Shown here piece after piece: positions 17,898 through 26,595 of a stretch of 64,000 bases of DNA (within the stretch, counting starts at the first letter, position 1; every line of letters starts with the position of its first letter). This stretch comes from Virgibacillus dokdonensis. Its GTDB lineage: Bacteria; Bacillota; Bacilli; Bacillales; Amphibacillaceae. The DNA lies in NCBI RefSeq assembly GCF_900166595.1, contig NZ_LT745763.1, positions 1,189,761-1,253,760 of the forward strand, given 5' to 3'. The notes under the pieces are model-generated. The model did no database searches. It was not told the DNA's origin and saw only the letters and a program-made list of their open reading frames with translations. Both the position numbers and the translations under genes were made by a program.

Positions 17898-19265
17898 ATG
17901 AGTGAGCAAGTATTGCAATACTTGAAGACTAATCGAGCGTATTTTCTGAAACGGCTTTTTGAATTTTTAGAGATACCTAGCATTAGCACAGATAGCAATT
18001 ATAAGAAAGATATGGAAAAAGCAGCAGACTTCATTGTTACATATTTGCAAGAGATTGGCTTTGGCTCAGCTGAGAAACAGCCAACAAATAACCATCCGCT
18101 TGTTTATGGTGAATACAATGGTGCTGGAAAAGATGCGCCGACAGTGTTGTTCTATGGACATTATGATGTGCAACCAGCTGATCCAATGGAATTATGGCAT
18201 AGTAACCCATTCCAACCAGAAATTAGAGACGGAAGGCTATATGCACGAGGTGCAAGTGACGACAAGGGACAAGTATTTATGCATTTGGCCGTATTTGAAG
18301 CTTTTTTAAAAACAGAAGGAAAACTACCTGTGAACGTTAAAGTATGTATTGAAGGTGAAGAAGAAATTGGTAGTGAGAATTTATATAACATATTGCAAGA
18401 ACACCAAGAACAGTTTTCGGCAGATTTTGCAGTGATATCTGATTCGGGGATGGTTGCTAAAAATCAGCCAACCATTTTGTATGGCTTAAAAGGATTCACA
18501 GGATTGGAGATTACCGTAAAAGGGCCGGACCATGATTTACATTCTGGCATGTATGGTGGGGCAATTAGAAATCCAATTATGGCATTAAGCCACATTTTAT
18601 CCTCCATGAAAAATGAAGAAGAGTTTATTACAGTCGATGGCTTTTATGATGATGTAGAGCCTTTATCAAGTAAAGAGAGAAAAATGATGGCAGCTGCACC
18701 TAGTGAAGATTTTGCTAAGTCCGCTGGTGTAAATCAAACTGTTTCCGAAAAAGGATATACACCCGTCGAACATACAATGGGCCGTCCAACTTTTGAAGTG
18801 AATGGAATATTTGGTGGTTACCAAGGAGAAGGAACGAAGACAATTATTCCCTCTTCTGCAACAGCTAAAATTACTTGCCGCTTAGTCCCAGGGCAAGATC
18901 CTGAGATAGTCCAAAAATTATTGGAAGATCATATTTATAAGGTAGCGCCTTCCGGTGTGGAAGTTCATGTGGAAAAAGAAAAGTTATCCGCTAAAGCTTA
19001 TAAAGTAGAACCAGATCATCCGTTAATAAAAAAAGCAGCAGAAGCATATTCAAAAGCTTTTCAAGCTGAGACAGTGTATGTAAGAATGGGAGGTTCCATA
19101 CCTGTAGTAGAGTGGGTGGAAGCAATATATGGGATGCCTATTGTATTACTAGGTTTTGGAACGCCAGAAGATCGTCTCCATTCACCTAATGAAAGTTTTC
19201 CTTTGGATAGCTTTGATAAAGGGATGGAAACCATTGTCTATTACTGGAATTCAGTAGGTAATTAA
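17898..19265 (+). CDS. M20 family dipeptidase/amidohydrolase
   Basis: A 455-residue zinc peptidase of the ArgE/DapE/CPG2-like M20 family. Metal and catalytic motifs: His in FYGHYDVQPAD, Asp in GASDDKGQ, the Glu pair in GEEEIGSENL, Asp in ISDSG and the late His in RLHSPNE. The dimerisation domain insertion is present (about residues 210-340). It most likely cleaves dipeptides in the cytoplasm. RBS AAAGGGGG. No partner gene; substrate not determinable. Confidence 0.88.
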   Translation: MSEQVLQYLKTNRAYFLKRLFEFLEIPSISTDSNYKKDMEKAADFIVTYLQEIGFGSAEKQPTNNHPLVYGEYNGAGKDAPTVLFYGHYDVQPADPMELWHSNPFQPEIRDGRLYARGASDDKGQVFMHLAVFEAFLKTEGKLPVNVKVCIEGEEEIGSENLYNILQEHQEQFSADFAVISDSGMVAKNQPTILYGLKGFTGLEITVKGPDHDLHSGMYGGAIRNPIMALSHILSSMKNEEEFITVDGFYDDVEPLSSKERKMMAAAPSEDFAKSAGVNQTVSEKGYTPVEHTMGRPTFEVNGIFGGYQGEGTKTIIPSSATAKITCRLVPGQDPEIVQKLLEDHIYKVAPSGVEVHVEKEKLSAKAYKVEPDHPLIKKAAEAYSKAFQAETVYVRMGGSIPVVEWVEAIYGMPIVLLGFGTPEDRLHSPNESFPLDSFDKGMETIVYYWNSVGN

Positions 19266-19368
19266 AGGAGACTTTGTTAACTGTCTAATTAAAGTAGTTA
19301 TCTCAACTAAATGAATAATTTTTGCAAGTAACATATGTAAACATTTTTTTACGAGAGGGGGATAGGTC

Positions 19369-20127
19369 ATGGATTATGCAATTGTTACAGGAGCTTCACA
19401 AGGATTGGGAAAAGAAATAGCTAAGTTGCTATTGAGTTATGGAGTATATGTAATCGGTATCTCCCGAAGTAAGATTACTGATTTACACAGTGTAGCTGAT
19501 AAATATAAGGTTACCTTTCAAAGTATTGCTTATGATTTAGTGGATGTAGCGAATCTAGAAGTTCTTCTTGATACAATCACTACAAAGCATATGAAAAATG
19601 ACGTTAGAAAGCTTTATCTTGTGAATAATGCAGCTGTTATTGAACCGATTAATCAGGGAACTCATATATTACCTACGTCTTTAAATTACCATTTTCAGAT
19701 TAATGCTGTCGCGCCAATGGCATTAACGAATTTGTTCTTACAGTTTGCGAATCAAAAACAAATTCCACTAACTTGTTTAACAGTGACTTCTGGTGCTGCT
19801 GAGAAACCGACGTTTGGATGGACTGCTTATTGTAGTTCTAAGGCTAGTGTAAACATGTATACAAAAACCATTGCTAAAGAGCAAGATGAGCTAAATACGA
19901 AACATACTATCATTGCTTTCAGTCCAGGTGTTATGGATACGGAGATGCAAGCACAAATTCGTTCCAGTGAAAAATCTGCATTTCAAGCAGTAGACACATT
20001 TAAAGCGTACTATGAAAATAAACGGTTGCAACATGCAGAAAAAATCGCCTCTATAGCTACAGAGATCATGTTAGACAATAACATAGAAAACGGACGAATA
20101 TATTATGCACGTGATTATTTATCTTAA
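19369..20127 (+). CDS. SDR family reductase, YueD-like benzil reductase
   Basis: A 252-residue short-chain dehydrogenase. The NAD(P)-binding TGASQGLG motif is near residue 7, NNAA near 87, Ser in VTSGAA and the catalytic YCSSK at about 161-165. The SPGVMDTEMQ and ENGRIY segments match B. subtilis YueD, annotated as (S)-benzoin-forming benzil reductase. The physiological substrate is unknown. RBS GAGAGGGGG. Monocistronic. Confidence 0.8.
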   Translation: MDYAIVTGASQGLGKEIAKLLLSYGVYVIGISRSKITDLHSVADKYKVTFQSIAYDLVDVANLEVLLDTITTKHMKNDVRKLYLVNNAAVIEPINQGTHILPTSLNYHFQINAVAPMALTNLFLQFANQKQIPLTCLTVTSGAAEKPTFGWTAYCSSKASVNMYTKTIAKEQDELNTKHTIIAFSPGVMDTEMQAQIRSSEKSAFQAVDTFKAYYENKRLQHAEKIASIATEIMLDNNIENGRIYYARDYLS

Positions 20128-20149
20128 AGGCTAACGTCAAGATTTTGGA

Positions 20150-20177
20150 AGAAGTTTAAGTCAAGTTTTTCTAATCA
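20150..20177 (+). repeat. Fragment of short repeat (S16)
   Basis: AAGTCAAGTTTTTCTAATC matches only the 3' end of the short repeat family. Confidence 0.4.
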
Positions 20178-20230
20178 TGAATATATGCTGCCCATATTTT
20201 ACTGTTTCTCTCCCATTTTTTATTAATTGT

Positions 20231-20238
20231 CATATAAT
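20231..20238 (+). promoter_or_regulatory. Possible SigE/SigK -10 element
   Basis: CATATAAT lies 32 bases upstream of the YjcZ-like gene. It agrees with SigE/SigK -10 sequences, but a convincing -35 was not found. Confidence 0.35.
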
Positions 20239-20269
20239 ACATTAGTTAGTGAAAAGAGGAGGGGACTGA

Positions 20270-20377
20270 ATGGGTAAAGAAGGTTACGGCTATGGCGGAG
20301 GTTTCGCCTTATTAGTTGTACTATTTATTTTATTAATTATTATCGGTACTGCTTACACTGGATATGGATGTTGCTAA
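20270..20377 (+). CDS. YjcZ family small sporulation protein, 35 aa
   Basis: A 35-residue peptide starting [19 protein letters not shown] with a Gly/Tyr-rich head, one hydrophobic helix and a Cys-Cys end. This is the YjcZ/SscA-like family of tiny spore proteins, one of which helps spore coat assembly in B. subtilis. AGGAGGGG precedes the ATG and a strong terminator follows, so it is a real transcription unit despite its size. Confidence 0.88.
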   Translation: MGKEGYGYGGGFALLVVLFILLIIIGTAYTGYGCC

Positions 20378-20408
20378 AAAAATGCAGAGAATACTCTCTG
20401 CATTTTTG
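20377..20408 (+). terminator. Terminator of YjcZ-like gene
   Basis: AAAATGCAGAGA pairs with TCTCTGCATTTTT across a short loop. Confidence 0.9.
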
Positions 20409-20448
20409 TACTATAGGAAAGTATAAAAGTTTAAAGGTTTATAGTTTT
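20409..20448 (+). repeat. Short repeat S5, 5' half (split by IS30)
   Basis: ACTATAGGAAAGTATAAAAG and GGTTTATAGTTT match the first module of full copies such as S7. The continuation is found on the far side of the IS30 element at 21517. Confidence 0.85.
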
Positions 20449-20450
20449 TG

Positions 20451-21514
20451 ATTTGTCAAATTAAGCGAGACAACATGCTTTTATCAAAATCCTGACCGAC
20501 ATAATCTATGAAACACTCCATTGGTGTTTTGTATTTCAATGATTTCCTTGGTATGTTATTCCGTCGGAGTGCAACCTCAGAAATATACTCTTGTGACACA
20601 GGATTAAAGTCCATTTCTTTTGGTAGCCCATTCTTTCTCAGAAGACCGTTGGAATGCTCATTTAGCCCCCTTTGGGATGGCGTTCCAGGATCTGCAAAAT
20701 AAATATCAACATCTTGTTCATTGCTGATGGATTTCCAATTGGAAAACTCTTTCCCGCAGTCAAAGATAATGGACTTAAATAAGTGTTTTGGTAATCGCTC
20801 AAACCATTGATTGAGCGATGTTTCAATATTGGTTGCCTGTCTACCAGCTGGTTTAATTGCGATGATGCATTTTGTTAAACGCTCAACAAGCGTGATGACA
20901 GCGCTCTTGTGATGACGTCCCACAATGGTATCTCCTTCTAGATGACCAAATTCTTTCTTGTAATTTGGGTGATCGTGATCACGATCAAGGATGGTGCGGC
21001 GAAATTTTTGTTTTCCTCTTCTTTCCTGGTGACCATTTGGTTTGCGTTTGCCTTGCATAGGTAAATCATTTTGGTTAAATTCGCCTGATGAAAACTTTCG
21101 ATAAAGCGTGCGCATGCTGCAGGAGATAGTCTTTTCGTTTCGTCCGATTATTACATCAGGCGTCCAGCCATCGCGGACTTTTTCATGAATATAGGCTTTT
21201 TCGTTAGGTGTTAATTGAATCTTTTTACGACCACATGTCGCTTTATTCGCTTGATATTGTAGATAAACGTCTATCGCAGTAAGTCCTTCTTTCAGTTGTC
21301 TAATAACACGATAAACAGCTTCATGGCCGCGCTTTAATTTATTGGCAATTTTTCGACCAGAAAGGCCGAATTCATGATATTCCTCTATGAATACCAGTTC
21401 TGTTTTGGTAAGATGGGTGTAGGACATGTCAGATACACTCTCCTTAACTTTGGTTGGTTATTCGTTGAGTATATCATGACATGTCTTTTTTGGTGTCTCG
21501 CTTAATTTTACAAT
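20451..21514 (-). mobile_element. IS30 family insertion sequence
   Basis: About 1.06 kb, one transposase ORF, imperfect terminal inverted repeats sharing AAATTAAGCGAGACA (left end from about 20451, right end to about 21514). It interrupts a short intergenic repeat. The exact ends and target duplication cannot be fixed by eye. Confidence 0.88.
20456..21427 (-). CDS. IS30 family transposase
   Basis: 323 residues with an N-terminal helix-turn-helix (LSGRKIANKLKRGHEAVYRVI) and an integrase-type DDE core: the first Asp in GHLEGDTIVG, the second in IIFDCGKEF and the Glu in GLNEHSNGLLRKNGLPK. Full length and uninterrupted, so possibly active. The stop codon lies inside the left terminal repeat. Confidence 0.92.
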   Translation of the reverse strand: MSYTHLTKTELVFIEEYHEFGLSGRKIANKLKRGHEAVYRVIRQLKEGLTAIDVYLQYQANKATCGRKKIQLTPNEKAYIHEKVRDGWTPDVIIGRNEKTISCSMRTLYRKFSSGEFNQNDLPMQGKRKPNGHQERRGKQKFRRTILDRDHDHPNYKKEFGHLEGDTIVGRHHKSAVITLVERLTKCIIAIKPAGRQATNIETSLNQWFERLPKHLFKSIIFDCGKEFSNWKSISNEQDVDIYFADPGTPSQRGLNEHSNGLLRKNGLPKEMDFNPVSQEYISEVALRRNNIPRKSLKYKTPMECFIDYVGQDFDKSMLSRLI

Positions 21515-21516
21515 CT

Positions 21517-21576
21517 AGGGTTTAAGAAAAACTATAGCTTTTACCATAATACTTGGCAATAAGTCAAGCTACTCGT
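21517..21576 (+). repeat. Short repeat S5, 3' half (split by IS30)
   Basis: GGGTTTAAGAAAAACTATAG, CTTTTACCATAATACTTGGC and AATAAGTCAAG are the second module of the repeat begun at 20409. Confidence 0.8.
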
Positions 21577-21911
21577 ATGCATACTTATATTGCTATAATG
21601 TATCTAATTCGTTTTAGATTTTCTTCATTTATGATACACTTTTATATGGGTGAAAATCGCAAACGAAAAGTACAATCATTCACTAGTACGTTATCCTACA
21701 ATTCTCTGATTGTAGACTACAAACTTGTTTATTACTGGCAGTTGGATCATCTGCAACTTCTCCTGTTTAATGAAGTAGATGTCTTACTGCCAGTTGTATG
21801 CACAAATGTAATAAAGTGACGGTGTATTTCTATTGTATACGTACCTTGAATAGTTGCTTTAAGGCAAAAAAATTGACTATCTAAAGACGAACAGGAAAGA
21901 GAGGAAATGTA

Positions 21912-22664
21912 ATGATTACAAGAAAAAGTAAACGTGAAATAGAAAAAATGCAAAAAGCTGCTGATGTGTTAGTAAAATGCCATAAAGAAATTGCCAAAAT
22001 AATAAAGCCTGGAATTACGACGATGGAGATTGATGCATTTACAGAATCATTTTTAAAGAAACATGGTGCAACTCCTGAGCAAAAAGGGTTTAATGGATAC
22101 CCTTATGCTATATGTGCCTCCATTAACGATGAAATTTGTCATGGTTTTCCTCGCCACGAAAAGCTAAAGGATGGGGATATTGTAACGATTGATATGGTTG
22201 TAAACGTCGATGGAGGGCTTGCCGACTCTGCATGGACATATGCGATTGGGAATGTAGATGAGAAAGGTCTTCGATTGATGGAAGTTACAAAAACATCGCT
22301 GTATAAAGGGATAGAGCAAGCACGTGCTGGCAAGAGAATTGGCGACATCGGCCACGCCATTCAGCAATATGCAGAAGGGGAGGGCTTTTCCGTTGTGCGC
22401 GATTTCACTGGTCACGGTATTGGTCCAACCCTACATGAAGATCCACACATCCCTCATTTTGGGTTACCAAATAAAGGGTTACGTTTAAAAGAAGGGATGG
22501 TTATTACAATAGAACCGATGATTAATGAGGGAAGCTGGCATAGTCAAATGGATAGCAATAATTGGACTGCCAGAACCATTGATCAGGGTCGTTCTGCACA
22601 GTATGAGCATACGATAGTAATAACAAAAGATGAACCCATTATACTTACAGAGCAAGATAAATGA
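21912..22664 (+). CDS. Type I methionine aminopeptidase (MapB/YflG-like)
   Basis: A 250-residue M24 peptidase that removes the initiator Met. Five metal ligands are visible: two Asp in VTIDMVVNVDGGLADSAW, His in TGHGIGPTLHEDPHI, Glu in ITIEPMINEG and Glu in YEHTIVIT. Length equals B. subtilis YflG (MapB). The essential copy in bacilli is usually map next to adk, so this stand-alone gene is the likely second copy. RBS GAGAGG. Confidence 0.88.
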   Translation: MITRKSKREIEKMQKAADVLVKCHKEIAKIIKPGITTMEIDAFTESFLKKHGATPEQKGFNGYPYAICASINDEICHGFPRHEKLKDGDIVTIDMVVNVDGGLADSAWTYAIGNVDEKGLRLMEVTKTSLYKGIEQARAGKRIGDIGHAIQQYAEGEGFSVVRDFTGHGIGPTLHEDPHIPHFGLPNKGLRLKEGMVITIEPMINEGSWHSQMDSNNWTARTIDQGRSAQYEHTIVITKDEPIILTEQDK

Positions 22665-22673
22665 TTTTTAGAA

Positions 22674-22720
22674 AAACTACGGCGATCGCCAAGTTGTTAT
22701 GGCTGTAGCCGTATTTTTTC
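22674..22720 (+). terminator. Terminator of mapB-like gene
   Basis: TACGGC (22678-22683) pairs with GCCGTA (22708-22713) followed by TTTTTT. The 5' flank AGAAAAACTACGGCGATCGCC resembles the second module of the short repeats, so this may be a repeat copy serving as terminator. Confidence 0.65.
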
Positions 22721-22972
22721 TTATATTATAAATTAAAAAAACGTATAATTTTCTATCCCTTTCTCCAATTATTTTATATCAAAAAATTGGTTATGATAAA
22801 GTCGATGTAGCAAATGTGAAATTTGTAAAGTCGCATTATTATAATTTCGCTTGAGTTTCATGAAAAAGTCGCTGAAGTTCACAACTATCCACGAGTTGCT
22901 ACATCTTTTTATCATTGCTACTGTTTTTTATTGCTTTGGTTTCATACGGTATTGAAAGTGAAAGCATCTTGT
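22721..22972. other. Intergenic region, nothing recognised
   Basis: AT-rich, between the convergent mapB-like and nhaC-like genes. A short inverted match CTTGAGTTTCATG / CTGAAGTTCA is seen but no gene. Confidence 0.35.
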
Positions 22973-24349
22973 TTATTTTTTAGAAGCTTCAAAGGACTTC
23001 CCGCTGAAAAACATCGTAATAATTGGGCTTAACAGGCAGAAAAAAGCAAATGGTAAATAGGTTAAGACAGAGACACCTAGAACATCAGCAATAAATACCC
23101 CACATACACTCCATGGTACGAGTGGATTAATAACTGTCCCAGCATCTTCTAAAGTACGTGCTAGCACTTTTTTCGGTAGTTTCGCTTTTGTGTAAATCGT
23201 TTTGTACGTTTCGCCTGTTAGCATGATCGAGAGATATTGTTCACCAATTAAAATATTAACTCCAATAGCTGTTGCTGCTGTTGAAACGACAATAGAACGG
23301 ACGCGTTTTAATTTTTCTTGTAATGCTAATAGTAATGTAGGAATGATTCCAGTTACAAATAATAGCCCACCAAACCCTAAAGCCAAAATAACTAAGGAAA
23401 TCGTAAACAGCATACTGTTAATTCCACCTTTTGTAAGTAGTGAATTAACTGGCTCAAAATCTGTTGTTGCAGTGTAACCATTAAACCAAATGCTCCAAAT
23501 TTCATTCCACGCTAGATTGCTTGTAATGGCGGCAAAAGCCGTAGCAACTAAGCTACTCAGCGAAATAGAAATGAAAGCTGGTATCCGGAAATACGTACAA
23601 ATTATTAGCACAATTAGAGGAATCCAAGAAGTCCAATGAATTAAATTCGTTGCCTCCAAAGCTTCTTGATACGCTTTTCCACTTCCGATAGATGTTGAAG
23701 TTGCTTCTGGTGAGAGAAGAGCGAATATAATAAACGAAATAATAAAGGCAGGAATTGTCGTTAAACTAATATGCTTAATATGCTCAAACAAATCTACACC
23801 TACTACAGTTGATGCAAGATTTGTCGTATCGGAAAGGGGTGACATTTTATCTCCAAAAAAAGCTCCTGAAACAATAGCACCTGCTGTAATTGCCATCGAT
23901 GCTCCCATAGCATCCCCCATACCAATAAAAGCTACTCCAATTGTGGCAGTTGTTGTTAATGAACTTCCCATAGAGACGCCGATGATTGCTGTAATCGAAA
24001 ATACAACAGAATAGAACCAAGTAGTGCCAATAAAAGAAAAGCCAAGGTTAATGAGTGCTGGAATAGTGCCACTAATCATCCAACTGCTAATTAGAATACC
24101 GATGACAAAAAATAGAAATACAGCACCCATTCCCGTTTTAGCACCTTCTACTAGACCATGTTGTAAATCAATAAACGATATCTTGCGAATAAGACCGTAG
24201 GCAAGTAATAGAAAAATACCTAAAATAATTGGAATATGTGGATTTGTCCCCAACTTAATAATAAAGAAGCTAATTAAACTAACAATGATAATAAAAAATG
24301 CAATGGCACCTACTAAAGTTGGTTGATGTTTTGGTTGAATTGGAAACAT
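22973..24349 (-). CDS. NhaC family transporter under T-box control
   Basis: 458 residues and about 11-12 helices, NhaC family (Na+/H+ or substrate/H+ antiporters; members include malate/lactate antiporter MleN and YheL). Seen: GMGAVFLFFVIGILISSW, the MGSSLTTTATIGVAFIGMG segment and the SGAFFGDKMSPLSDTTNLAS signature. The start at 24349 is chosen because AAAGGA lies 9 bases upstream; the upstream in-frame ATGs have no RBS. A T-box riboswitch with a probable Tyr (UAC) specifier lies upstream on the same strand. This implies an amino acid-related cargo, most simply tyrosine uptake; that is inference. Some related NhaC genes have been proposed as tyrosine transporters on the same grounds. Confidence 0.85.
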   Translation of the reverse strand: MFPIQPKHQPTLVGAIAFFIIIVSLISFFIIKLGTNPHIPIILGIFLLLAYGLIRKISFIDLQHGLVEGAKTGMGAVFLFFVIGILISSWMISGTIPALINLGFSFIGTTWFYSVVFSITAIIGVSMGSSLTTTATIGVAFIGMGDAMGASMAITAGAIVSGAFFGDKMSPLSDTTNLASTVVGVDLFEHIKHISLTTIPAFIISFIIFALLSPEATSTSIGSGKAYQEALEATNLIHWTSWIPLIVLIICTYFRIPAFISISLSSLVATAFAAITSNLAWNEIWSIWFNGYTATTDFEPVNSLLTKGGINSMLFTISLVILALGFGGLLFVTGIIPTLLLALQEKLKRVRSIVVSTAATAIGVNILIGEQYLSIMLTGETYKTIYTKAKLPKKVLARTLEDAGTVINPLVPWSVCGVFIADVLGVSVLTYLPFAFFCLLSPIITMFFSGKSFEASKK

Positions 24350-24391
24350 GATTATCATTCCTTTCTGTCTGTCTTTGAAGTTATTTTTTTG

Positions 24392-24481
24392 CACCATAGG
24401 CAAGCATAAGATTTTTAGTTTGTAGTATAAGAAAAAACAAGGCTATCTTCATCAAGGCTTGGCGATAGCCAAGTTTTTCAA
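24392..24481 (+). repeat. Short repeat, copy S6, inside T-box gene leader
   Basis: CACCATAGGCAAGCATAAGA, TAGTATAAGAAAAAACAAGG, CTTGGCGATAGCCAAG and TTTTTC. On the minus strand GGCTATC pairs with GATAGCC followed by TTGTTTTTT, i.e. a terminator-like hairpin lies between the T-box and the ATG it controls. Confidence 0.8.
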
Positions 24482-24536
24482 ATAATTGTTAGATGTATAT
24501 AATCGTATTAATGCGAAAAAGGCATTATTTAAATAC

Positions 24537-24725
24537 AAAAAAGCCCCATCCCTAATGAAGGGACGAAGCTTAACTCCGCGTTACCACCCAACTTGCTGGT
24601 ATATACACCAGCCGCTCGATTTATTCTACCTTTTACAAGCGAATGTGTACTTCGATCAAATTCCTGCCAGAGTTTACACCAACCACTCTGTCTCTATCAT
24701 AGCTGCTCAGAAAATGTCTACTAAA
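24537..24725 (-). ncRNA. T-box riboswitch, specifier probably UAC (Tyr)
   Basis: On the minus strand: a stem I distal region GAGTGGTTGGTG, the specifier side GAAGTACACATTC (UAC at 24649-24647 after the GAA of the S-turn), the conserved T-box GGGTGGTAACGCGG (24589-24576), and a terminator in which GTCCC pairs with GGGAT and AAGC with GGCTT, then TTTTTT (24570-24537). Uncharged tRNA binding would stabilise the antiterminator and allow reading into the NhaC-family gene. The tRNA identity is inferred by eye. Confidence 0.85.
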
Positions 24726-24912
24726 TCATTCAAGGTTGTATTATGTTGTTTTCAGGTAAGTCATATTTGATGTTTAAAAATTCTGTGTCCATTCAAATGA
24801 AGCGTGCACGCTTATTTTTACACTATAGCCAAATTCTTCAAAAATCATTGTTGCAACAAAATAATTTTTGAAGATTATTATTGAATATAACTGTGAATTG
24901 CAATTTTGTCAA

Positions 24913-25018
24913 TACAAAATATACAGAAGTTAATCTTTTTAATTTATTTACTTTAAGGTATAATAGCAAGAATTATATTTTGGGGGGGGAACGTATTAGG
25001 TACAAAATATACAGAAGT
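24913..25018 (+). repeat. Direct repeat pair upstream of azlC remnant
   Basis: TACAAAATATACAGAAGT occurs at 24913-24930 and again at 25001-25018. It looks like a local duplication that also rebuilt the region just before the azlC start. Confidence 0.6.
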
Positions 25019-25023
25019 ATATA

Positions 25024-25426
25024 ATGAATCTCATCAGCTATGATACAAAGAGGTTTGTTAAGGGCTTTCCCATTATGGTTGGATATATTCCAATAGCAAT
25101 TACATACGGTGAATTGGCAAAACAGGCAGGGGCGTCGCTAACAGAATGGACATTAGTGAGCGTGCTTGTGTTTGCTGGAGCTAGTCAATTTATGGGGGAG
25201 AATATGATAGCGGTAGGAGCCGGAGCACTTGAATTAATTGTGCTCAATTTTCATGAGTTTGTCTTTTATGATATTAAAATGGAAACTTCCCATGTCGATG
25301 GGGCTAACAGATGAAATTTTTGCAGTTACAGCTATGTATCCAAAAAAAGCAAGCATCAAGCATGGCGTTTATTTTTATGGTGCAATTTTTCTCACTGCCT
25401 TTTTCTCATGGGTTATCGGTTTTTGA
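25024..25426 (+). pseudogene. Frameshifted, truncated azlC-like permease
   Basis: The N-terminal half of an AzlC family branched-chain amino acid exporter (KGFPIMVGYIPIAITYGELA ... ASQFMGENMIAVGAGALELI). Near 25240 the reading shifts by one frame and continues as MGLTDEIFAVTAMYP... to a stop at 25426. Intact AzlC has about 230 residues and is followed by AzlD; here some residues at the junction, the C-terminal third and azlD are missing. There is no good RBS: a G-run lies 35 bases upstream. Confidence 0.85.
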
Positions 25427-25722
25427 ATTTGGAGGTAGGTCTATTTTTGAGCTTATGTATGTGCTTGTATACATGACCTTCCTCTAAAAAATGCCATGTC
25501 TTGTGGTGAGGGTAGAAGTGCGTAACATGCAAAAACCCACCACTCAAAAATTTCTCTTACAGAACTAGACAGGGGAACAATGTGCTACTACTGACACCGT
25601 AACAAGACATAGGGGATGGGGTAAGCAATACAGAAGAACATTCCCCCCACCGTCAATTTTAAACCTTTTACTTTCTTCTGTGGAGAACCTATAAGATTTA
25701 ATTTAAAAATGATCGATTTTTT
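25427..25722. other. Hairpin-rich intergenic stretch of unknown nature
   Basis: Visibly richer in G and C than its flanks and full of complementary segments: GGAGGTAGGTC with GACCTTCCTC; ATGTCTTG (about 25496) with CAAGACAT (about 25604), enclosing GTGGTGAGGGT with ACCCACCAC. No coding frame or recognised RNA family. It may be a structured RNA or a mobile-element remnant. Confidence 0.4.
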
Positions 25723-26595
25723 CTAAAAAGTTTGGTAAGGTTCAATGTGAATTTGCGCATGAGTAATATGGTGTTCTTTATATAAATATCTTTCAATTCG
25801 TTCGGTAATAGCATGGCTTTCTTCTACATTAAGGTTTGGGTCAACCAATATTGTAATATCAATAAATGCTTGATTACCGTGAATTCTTCCTTTAATATCA
25901 TACAACTGTTTTACATCAGGGTCTTTTAATACACTTAATTTTATTTTTTCTATTTGTTTCTCATCAAAACCATCTGTTAATGTATGTGTAGCATCTTTAA
26001 AAATATCCCAAGCTGTTTTACAAATAATAAAACCTACAACTAATCCTGCTATTGGGTCTAGCCAAAACAAGCCAAACTGAGCACCGATAATGCCGATAAA
26101 AGCACCAATACTAACTAATGCGTCGGAGCGGTTATCTTGAGCAGCCGCATATAATGCAGAACTTGCAACAGCTTTGGAAAGACGTAAATTGTAAAAATAA
26201 ACCATAAACATGATGATAGCAGCTACTAGTGCTGTCCAAGCTGTTAGCATATCAGGCTGGACATAATGTTGCTTTAAGATAGATTGGACTGTTTCTATAA
26301 TTACTTGAATTCCTACTAACATCATAATAAAAGCAGCAAATAAAGAAGCAATCGTTTCTGCTCGGAAATGCCCATAATGATGATCCTCATCTGGTGGTTT
26401 GCGAGATATTTTTAGACCGATTAAAACAGCTATGGAAGCAACAACATCTGATGCGTTGTTTAATCCATCGGCACGTAAAGCTTCAGAATTTCCAAGTGCA
26501 GCAACTACTAATTTGCTAGCAGCCAATACGATATATGCAAAGATGCTTATCCAAGCCCCTTTTTCTCCCTTTTTTAAGTTATCCGAATGATTCAT
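25723..26595 (-). CDS. Cation diffusion facilitator (CDF) metal exporter
   Basis: 290 residues, six helices plus a cytoplasmic metal-binding C-domain. Metal-site residues are seen in ADGLNNASDV and in DNRSDALVS, with the PDEDHHYGHFRAET segment typical of this branch. It resembles the B. subtilis YeaB/YdfM (MneS/MneP) group, which exports Mn2+. The start at 26595 is chosen because AGGAGGT lies 7 bases upstream; the longer frame has no RBS. Single gene. Metal specificity is inferred only. Confidence 0.87.
   Translation of the reverse strand: MNHSDNLKKGEKGAWISIFAYIVLAASKLVVAALGNSEALRADGLNNASDVVASIAVLIGLKISRKPPDEDHHYGHFRAETIASLFAAFIMMLVGIQVIIETVQSILKQHYVQPDMLTAWTALVAAIIMFMVYFYNLRLSKAVASSALYAAAQDNRSDALVSIGAFIGIIGAQFGLFWLDPIAGLVVGFIICKTAWDIFKDATHTLTDGFDEKQIEKIKLSVLKDPDVKQLYDIKGRIHGNQAFIDITILVDPNLNVEESHAITERIERYLYKEHHITHAQIHIEPYQTF

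Noticed and set aside
21553..21819. 88-codon frame between IS30 and mapB-like gene
   Set aside because: Begins within the repeat, lacks an RBS and resembles no protein family. A small inverted match (ACTGGCAGTT/ACTGCCAGT) in it looks like chance or a promoter-region dyad.
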